NCBI GenBank assembly: GCA_047975195.1
Contig: JBKEDB010000001.1
Location: 62,001 to 126,000, forward strand
Direction: 5' to 3'
Source: Cumulibacter sp047975195
Lineage (GTDB): Bacteria > Actinomycetota > Actinomycetes > Mycobacteriales > Antricoccaceae
Length of the DNA stretch: 64,000 bases
Under the pieces are notes generated by a model. The model was given only the letters and a program-made list of their open reading frames with translations, had not been told where the DNA came from and did not search any database. Both the position numbers and the translations under genes were made by a program. Positions 59,033 through 64,000 of the stretch are shown piece by piece. The stretch's first letter is position 1; every line of letters starts with the position of its first letter.

Positions 59033-60576
59033 TGAGCGTGAAACCTGGAATTCGACTCGGTGAGCGTTACCAGTTGCTGGCGCCGATCGCGACCGGCGGC
59101 ATGGGACAGGTATGGCGAGCCGAGGACACCACGCTGCACCGCGTCGTCGCCGCGAAGATTCTGCGTAGCGAGTTCACCGGCGACGAAACATTCCTGGAGC
59201 GATTCCGCGCCGAAGCGCGCAACACTGCGTCGCTCTCGCATCCGAACATCGCGAGTGTGTATGACTACGGCGAGCAGGTGCACGACACCGAACGGCTGTG
59301 TTACCTGGTCATGGAGTTAGTCGAGGGCAAGCCACTGGTCGACATCCTCGCTCGCGAGCACCGCCTCAGCCCCGATCGGGCGCTGGACTACCTGGAGCAG
59401 ACGGCGATGGGGCTTGCCGCTGCGCATCGCGAGAACATCGTGCACCGTGATATCAAGCCGGGAAACCTGATCATCCGCCCCGACGGCGTCCTGAAGATCA
59501 CCGACTTCGGCATCGCCCGCGCCGCGAACTCCGTCGCGCTGACCGAACGTGGCACCGTCGTCGGCACTGCGCAGTACCTCGCCCCGGAACAGGCCGAGGG
59601 CAAACCCGCCGAACCGGCCTCCGACATCTACGCTCTGGGCGTCGTCGGGTACGAATGCCTGGCCGGCTCACGCCCGTTCGACGGCGTCAATTCCGTCGCG
59701 ATCGCGCTGGCGCAGATCAGGGAAAACCCGCGCCCGCTACCGGCCGACGTACCGCCACACGTGCGCACATTGGTAGAGGTCCTGATGCGCAAGGACCCGA
59801 ACGCGCGGTACGTCGACGGCACGACCGTGATCCCAGTGATTCGCGCCGTCCAGGCCGGGAACATGCCACCACCACCGGTGATCCGCACGCCCCGACCGAA
59901 CGCACCCGCACGCACTCAGATGCCGGGAACTGCGCTGCGCCCTCCGGCCCAATCCGGCCCGCCGCCGCACGGAACCTCGACCGGCGTACCGACACCGGAA
60001 ACGCCGAACCCCGCAGGTTCTGCCCCGCACGGTCCCGGCACAACGCGCGGTGGCACCCGCCCGCCTGGCGCGGGAGCACCGAACCCGGCACGGCCCGCCA
60101 CCCCGCGCGGCCCGGGTGCCGGCCGACCCCCCGGAGGGACGCAACCGCCCGGGCCACCGCACCGGTCCGCACAGCCGGCCCCGATCGCCCCAGCGCAACC
60201 GGGCGGGAAACCGCTGGCCGGAGGTCCGCCCGCGAGCACGCCCGTGCTGGGCGTACCGGCGGGGCGCAACGCTTCGGGATCCTCGCCGGGCAGTGCGTCC
60301 TCGGCGCGCCAACCCGGTCAGCCAACCGCCGCGAGGCAGCAGACGCCGCAGACCGGCACCGGCATGTTCCCGCCCGTCGTGCGTCAGCCACCGCCGGCGC
60401 CCGCCGCGAGCAAGCCGCGTCGCGCACTCGCCTGGTGCTGGATCGCCCTCGGCGTACTGCTCGTCGCAGCAGTCATCGCCATCACCCTCGTTCTGGTGAC
60501 CGACGACGGCGGCGAACCTCATGGGAGTGCCCACTTGACCATCACGCACACCGAGCTGAAGGAGAGCCTGCGATGA
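59032..60576 (+). CDS. pknA: PknA, Ser/Thr protein kinase
   Basis: A 514-aa kinase of the cell-growth operon. The kinase domain (residues 1 to about 275) has GxGxxG-type ATGGMGQVWRAE, Lys42 in VAAKILRS, VHRDIKPGNL (Asp140) and ITDFGIARA (Asp158). Next is a Pro/Gly/Ala-rich linker of some 180 residues, then one helix (about 465-490, WCWIALGVLLVAAVIAITLV) and a short outside end without PASTA repeats. It is longer than M. tuberculosis PknA (431 aa), mainly in the linker. The stop overlaps the pknB ATG by 4 bp. Confidence 0.94.
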   Translation: MSVKPGIRLGERYQLLAPIATGGMGQVWRAEDTTLHRVVAAKILRSEFTGDETFLERFRAEARNTASLSHPNIASVYDYGEQVHDTERLCYLVMELVEGKPLVDILAREHRLSPDRALDYLEQTAMGLAAAHRENIVHRDIKPGNLIIRPDGVLKITDFGIARAANSVALTERGTVVGTAQYLAPEQAEGKPAEPASDIYALGVVGYECLAGSRPFDGVNSVAIALAQIRENPRPLPADVPPHVRTLVEVLMRKDPNARYVDGTTVIPVIRAVQAGNMPPPPVIRTPRPNAPARTQMPGTALRPPAQSGPPPHGTSTGVPTPETPNPAGSAPHGPGTTRGGTRPPGAGAPNPARPATPRGPGAGRPPGGTQPPGPPHRSAQPAPIAPAQPGGKPLAGGPPASTPVLGVPAGRNASGSSPGSASSARQPGQPTAARQQTPQTGTGMFPPVVRQPPPAPAASKPRRALAWCWIALGVLLVAAVIAITLVLVTDDGGEPHGSAHLTITHTELKESLR

Positions 60577-62531
60577 GCGCATCGATCCTCGGTGACCGAT
60601 ACGAAGTTGGCCGGCTGCTGGGGTACGGCGGCATGGCCGAGGTCCATCTCGCACGCGACACCCGGCTCGGCCGCGACGTAGCGGTCAAGATCCTGCGGTC
60701 CGACCTCGCCCGTGACCACACCTTTCAGGTCCGGTTCCGGCGTGAGGGTCAGTCAGCCGCGTCGCTGAACCACGCATCGATCGTGTCCGTGTTCGATACC
60801 GGAACCGACTCGACCACTGACCCCCCGACGCCGTACATAGTCATGGAGTACGCCGAAGGCCAGACGTTGCGAGACCTACTGCGCCAGGAGGAGGTCCTCG
60901 AGCCACCGCAGGCGATGCGGATCGTCGCCGAAATGTGCGGAGCGCTGGACTTCTCACACCGCAATGGAATCGTGCACCGCGATGTCAAGCCCGGCAACGT
61001 GATGATCACGCCCGCGGGCCGGGTCAAGGTCATGGACTTCGGTATCGCCCGCGCTGTTTCAGACACCGCCGCCACGATGACCGCGACCGCCGCCGTCGTC
61101 GGTACGGCGCAGTACCTCTCCCCAGAGCAGGCCCGCGGCGAACGCAACGTCGATGCCCGCTCTGATGTGTACGCTGCCGGCTGCGTGCTGTACGAACTGC
61201 TCACCGGAAGTCCGCCTTTCACCGGCGACTCACCGGTGGCGGTCGCCTATCAGCACGTGCGCGAGATTCCGCAGGTGCCCAGCACGAACAATTCCGCCGT
61301 ACCGCCCGCGCTCGACGCGATCACGATGAAGGCGTTGAGCAAGAACCCGGCCAACCGCTATCAGAGCGCAGCCGAGATGCAGGACGACCTGGACCGGGCG
61401 ATCATGGGCGAACCCGTGCACGCCGCGCCGGTGTTGTCCGAAGAAGAAGCCACCAAGGCCATCCAGGGCTTGATGGAACCGCCAAGCCCGGACTCGGCGC
61501 CGATCGATGAAACTGACGAACAGAAGTCCGGGGTCTCCAAGCGGACCTGGGCGCTGCTCGCCGCGCTGGTGGCCGTGATTCTCGTGGCTGCGTTTCTGCT
61601 CGTGCCGAGACTGCTCGGCGGCGACGAGAAGGAGGCCGTGCCGGACGTCCCGGTGCCCTCGCTCAGTGGAATGACGCTGGAAGAAGCGACTGCCGCACTC
61701 GAAGAGGAGGATCTGACCGTCGGCAACGTCGAAGAGACGACGAGTTCGGTGGAGCAGAAGGGCAAGGTCCTGTCGCAGAACCCGGGTGCCGACGACCCCG
61801 TCGCCCCAGGTACCGCCATCGACTTGTCCGTGGGCGCTGGTCCCGTTCAGGTCTCCGTTCCCGACGTGGTGGGTAAGAGTCAGGAAGAAGCAACGACGCT
61901 TCTTGAAGCCGAAGGATTGTCGGTCAACCCGATCGAGCAAGACGGCAAGCAGCCCGCGGGGACGGTAGTGAGCAGCAGCCCGGAGGCGGGCGCGTCGGCG
62001 CCAGAAGCGAGCACCGTGACGATCTTCGTCAGCAACGGCATGGTCGAGGTTCCGGCCGTCGTGGGTATGGCGCAGGCGGACGCCGAGAAGGCGCTCAAGG
62101 ACGCCGGGCTGCAGGTCTCGGCGCAGACGCAGGACAGCAAGCAAGCTGCTGGAACCGTCATTGCCGCCAATCACGAGTCCGGCACCAAGGTTGACCAATC
62201 GACGACGGTCACCATCACGGTCAGTACCGGGAACGTCGCAGTGCCGGACGTGCGGGGTATGTCCCAGGACGAGGCGGTAGCGACGCTGAATGAGGCCGGA
62301 TTCGAGAACGTCGGCGCCAACCCCGCCAGCGAAGCCGATTCACAGGACCAGGATCCAGGCACGGTCGTCGACCAGGCACCGATCGGTGAAACCGTCTCGG
62401 TCGATACACAGATCGAGCTGACGATCGCGCAGGAGGTGACCGAGACGTCGAGCGCGCCACCGCCGTCCGATTCGGAATCACCGAGTCCGCCGTCCGGTTC
62501 GGAATCACCGAGTCCGCCGTCCGAAGACTAG
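60573..62531 (+). CDS. pknB: PknB, PASTA-domain Ser/Thr protein kinase
   Basis: A 652-aa receptor kinase that senses muropeptides or lipid II. The kinase domain has GYGGMAEVHLARD, Lys39, VHRDVKPGNV (Asp137) and VMDFGIARA (Asp155). A juxtamembrane linker leads to the helix at about 326-345. Four PASTA domains follow (about 358-625), opening VPSLSGMTLEEATAAL, VPDVVGKSQEEATTLL, VPAVVGMAQADAEKAL and VPDVRGMSQDEAVATL. The extreme C-terminus is a Ser/Pro tail with two 9-residue repeats. It is last in the operon; the next gene is 106 bp away. Confidence 0.96.
   Translation: MSASILGDRYEVGRLLGYGGMAEVHLARDTRLGRDVAVKILRSDLARDHTFQVRFRREGQSAASLNHASIVSVFDTGTDSTTDPPTPYIVMEYAEGQTLRDLLRQEEVLEPPQAMRIVAEMCGALDFSHRNGIVHRDVKPGNVMITPAGRVKVMDFGIARAVSDTAATMTATAAVVGTAQYLSPEQARGERNVDARSDVYAAGCVLYELLTGSPPFTGDSPVAVAYQHVREIPQVPSTNNSAVPPALDAITMKALSKNPANRYQSAAEMQDDLDRAIMGEPVHAAPVLSEEEATKAIQGLMEPPSPDSAPIDETDEQKSGVSKRTWALLAALVAVILVAAFLLVPRLLGGDEKEAVPDVPVPSLSGMTLEEATAALEEEDLTVGNVEETTSSVEQKGKVLSQNPGADDPVAPGTAIDLSVGAGPVQVSVPDVVGKSQEEATTLLEAEGLSVNPIEQDGKQPAGTVVSSSPEAGASAPEASTVTIFVSNGMVEVPAVVGMAQADAEKALKDAGLQVSAQTQDSKQAAGTVIAANHESGTKVDQSTTVTITVSTGNVAVPDVRGMSQDEAVATLNEAGFENVGANPASEADSQDQDPGTVVDQAPIGETVSVDTQIELTIAQEVTETSSAPPPSDSESPSPPSGSESPSPPSED
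62464..62517 (+). repeat. Two 27-bp tandem repeats in the pknB 3' end
   Basis: Two copies of a 27-bp unit differ at one base and encode SDSESPSPP and SGSESPSPP in the extracytoplasmic C-terminal tail of PknB, after the last PASTA domain. Confidence 0.85.
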
Positions 62532-62637
62532 TCGGCCCCCTGGGCTGCGTGAGAACCCAGTGCGGCGGCGAGCGGTCGAGCCCCGCTCGTTAGTGGACGA
62601 ACCCCCTCGACACCTCATCCCGACGAAAGCACGGCAC

Positions 62638-63309
62638 ATGCCCGCACGCTCCTACCTACTCGTTCCCGGCCACCACGGCGAAGCCGTCACCGAGGCGCTC
62701 TCCGGCACCACCGGCGCGGACGTCGTCATCATCGACCTGGAAGATTCCGTGCCCGTTGAGGCTCGCGCGCAAGCCGTCGCGAACCTGCGCCGCGAACCCA
62801 CCGGTGACGTACGCGTGCTGTGCGGGATCAGACCGGGGCTCACCAAGCGCCTCGAGGACATCGCCGTACTGCCGCCGTGGGTGGACGGCGTACTGCTCGC
62901 GCAGGCCTCGAGTGCGGCGGATGTCGAGCTCGTCGATGAGGCACTGCGCGAGGGCGAGGTTCCGCGGACGATATCGCTGCTGCTGGAGTCGGCGTACGCC
63001 ATGGAGAACCTGCCCGAACTGCTGGCAGCGGCGCCGATCGAGGCGATCATGCTCGGACCGAACGATCTGCGGTCCGACGTCGGGCTCAGCGCAACTGCCG
63101 ACGAGAGCGAACTGCAGTACCCGCGAGCGCGGATGGCGTTCGCGGCCCGGGCGGCCGGAGTGCGCAACATCGTGGACGGTCCGTGCGCGGGGGACCTAGA
63201 CGGCTTGCGGTGCGCGTTGCAGCGCGCCGGATCACTCGGACACACCGGGAAAATCATCCTCGGGGCCGATCAAGCACCGGCCGTGAACACCTTCTACGCG
63301 AATCGGTAG
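62638..63309 (+). CDS. HpcH/HpaI-CitE-family aldolase/lyase
   Basis: A 223-aa TIM-barrel protein of the CitE/CoA-ester-lyase group. Landmarks are RSYLLVPGHHGEAV, VVIIDLEDSVPVEARAQA (metal-binding Glu and Asp), ISLLLESAYAMENLPELL and EAIMLGPNDLRSDVG. It is shorter than most CitE proteins (about 270-300 aa) and lacks part of the usual C-terminal cap, so it may be a compact variant. ATG 62638 is the family-like start, with weak ribosome site. It lies between pknB and the glutaminase gene, where mycobacteria have none. The substrate, perhaps a malyl- or citramalyl-CoA, is unknown. Confidence 0.8.
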   Translation: MPARSYLLVPGHHGEAVTEALSGTTGADVVIIDLEDSVPVEARAQAVANLRREPTGDVRVLCGIRPGLTKRLEDIAVLPPWVDGVLLAQASSAADVELVDEALREGEVPRTISLLLESAYAMENLPELLAAAPIEAIMLGPNDLRSDVGLSATADESELQYPRARMAFAARAAGVRNIVDGPCAGDLDGLRCALQRAGSLGHTGKIILGADQAPAVNTFYANR

Positions 63310-63399
63310 CGAGCGATCGTAGGTCAGCGGCTCGCTCGATCATTCCTAGCGCCAGCGGCCCGACGCCGCGAGCAAGGCCCGGCCTGCTCTGCACTGCCT

Positions 63400-63470
63400 A
63401 AAAACGCACAGATATCGAGGGGGCATCGCTGTAGCAACGATGCCTGCCCAGATCGGCTGCGTTATTTGCC
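63400..63470. repeat. Dispersed inverted-repeat element, subfamily B copy 2
   Basis: This is a second copy of the element at 9382-9450. It has outer AAAAACGCAC and CTGCGTTATT arms, inner GGCATCGC and CGATGCCTGCCCA blocks. It is intergenic, between the convergent CitE-like and glutaminase genes, 21 bp from the glutaminase stop. Confidence 0.6.
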
Positions 63471-63491
63471 GAAAACCCGCCTGCGGCCTGG

Positions 63492-64000
63492 CTAATCAAG
63501 CGAAGAAAAGTGCGCGGCCGCGCGGACTCCGTCCAACGCTCCGTCCAGCGCGGCGAACCGCGACTCGGCCTCCGCGCAGCCGATCGAGGTCAGCCAGTTC
63601 GCGACGATCCGGTAGCCGGTCTGCGTGAGCACCGACTCCGGGTGAAACTGCACCGCGTCGATCGGCAACTCCGGATGCCGCAACGCCATCACCAGCGAGG
63701 GTTCGGTGTGTCCGGTCGCGGTCAGTTCGCTCGGGAACGTCCCGGCGTCCACCACCAGCGAGTGATAGCGCGTGGCGACGAACGGCGAGGGCAACCCGCG
63801 CAGTACGCCGGTGTTGTCGTGCTCGACCAGGGACGTCTTGCCATGCAGTAGTTCGGGGGCGTGGACGACATCCCCGCCAAACACCTCGCCGATGCACTGA
63901 TGTCCGAGGCACACGCCGAACAGCGGCGTCCTCGAGTCCGCGCAGGCCCGCACCATCGCGTTCGATACCCCAGCCTCGGCCGGGGTGCCCGGTCCTGGAC
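63492..64000 (-). CDS. Anthranilate/aminodeoxychorismate synthase glutaminase (TrpG/PabA), 5' end cut
   Basis: This is the C-terminal about 169 residues of a class I glutamine amidotransferase; the N-terminus lies beyond the window edge. The catalytic Cys is in PLFGVCLGHQCIGEVFGG, and the His-Glu pair in IDAVQFHPESVLTQTGY. ATRYHSLVV is the usual TrpG/PabA motif. The enzyme supplies ammonia for anthranilate or aminodeoxychorismate synthesis (tryptophan or folate); one gene may do both. In mycobacteria the homologue (Rv0013) also lies beside pknB, convergent to it, so the synteny is conserved apart from the inserted CitE-like gene. Confidence 0.92.
   Translation of the reverse strand, partial: PGPGTPAEAGVSNAMVRACADSRTPLFGVCLGHQCIGEVFGGDVVHAPELLHGKTSLVEHDNTGVLRGLPSPFVATRYHSLVVDAGTFPSELTATGHTEPSLVMALRHPELPIDAVQFHPESVLTQTGYRIVANWLTSIGCAEAESRFAALDGALDGVRAAAHFSSLD

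Noticed and set aside
59655..60572. N-terminal extension of the pknB frame by 306 codons
   Set aside because: This stretch is the third frame of pknA, Arg/Pro-rich, with no kinase features; the true pknB start is ATG 60573 overlapping the pknA stop.

Overview
The window is high-GC chromosomal DNA from an actinobacterium. The evidence is GC-rich codon use, many GTG starts, 1-4 bp stop/start overlaps and two gene sets known from mycobacteria and relatives: a sigK-rskA locus with Rv0448c/Rv0449c-type neighbours, and the fhaA-fhaB-pstP-rodA-pbpA-pknA-pknB cluster next to a trpG/pabA-type glutaminase. I see no phage genes, insertion sequences, CRISPR or rRNA. One tRNA-Leu(CAG) is present. Genus cannot be fixed from the sequence alone.

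Layout. 1-9.3 kb: a truncated MFS exporter, two unrecognised proteins (one frameshifted), an ABC-2 exporter pair, exonuclease III, a small hydrolase, a PaaI-type thioesterase, a thiolase and a CinA-type amidase. 9.6-12 kb: tRNA-Leu, then a divergent MFS exporter/MarR pair sharing a perfect palindromic operator. 12-18.1 kb: a GH15 glucoamylase-like enzyme with an odd Gly/Asn/Asp insert and a heterodimeric ABC exporter. 18.3-24.8 kb: a small membrane protein, a membrane-anchored molybdopterin oxidoreductase, an ABC exporter with its TetR regulator, and an aldo/keto reductase.

25-31 kb is the SigK module, read leftward: FAD oxidoreductase, DUF1365 protein, a second molybdopterin oxidoreductase, a fasciclin lipoprotein, sigK, rskA. 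Three transcription units in it are preceded by the same promoter-like element (YCAAWC, exactly 17 bp, CGAAY), so it looks like a compact self-regulated envelope or redox stress regulon.

31.3-42.7 kb: a YbhN-type membrane protein, a TRAP transporter whose small subunit dctQ is doubly broken, a lipoprotein, a serine hydrolase coupled to a Baeyer-Villiger monooxygenase, a second tandem monooxygenase, and a TetR gene with a palindromic operator. 42.7-51 kb: an Ugp-type ABC importer interleaved with two metallophosphoesterases and an MptpB-like phosphatase, headed by an RpiR regulator. I read this as a candidate import-and-dephosphorylate system for a phosphorylated solute and as the best candidate novel system here.

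51.4-64 kb: an Amt ammonium transporter with a GlnR-like box, then the overlapping fhaA to pknB cell-wall and Ser/Thr-signalling operon, a CitE-like lyase, and the truncated glutaminase. Intergenic DNA carries strong hairpin terminators and four copies of a dispersed inverted-repeat element in two subfamilies.
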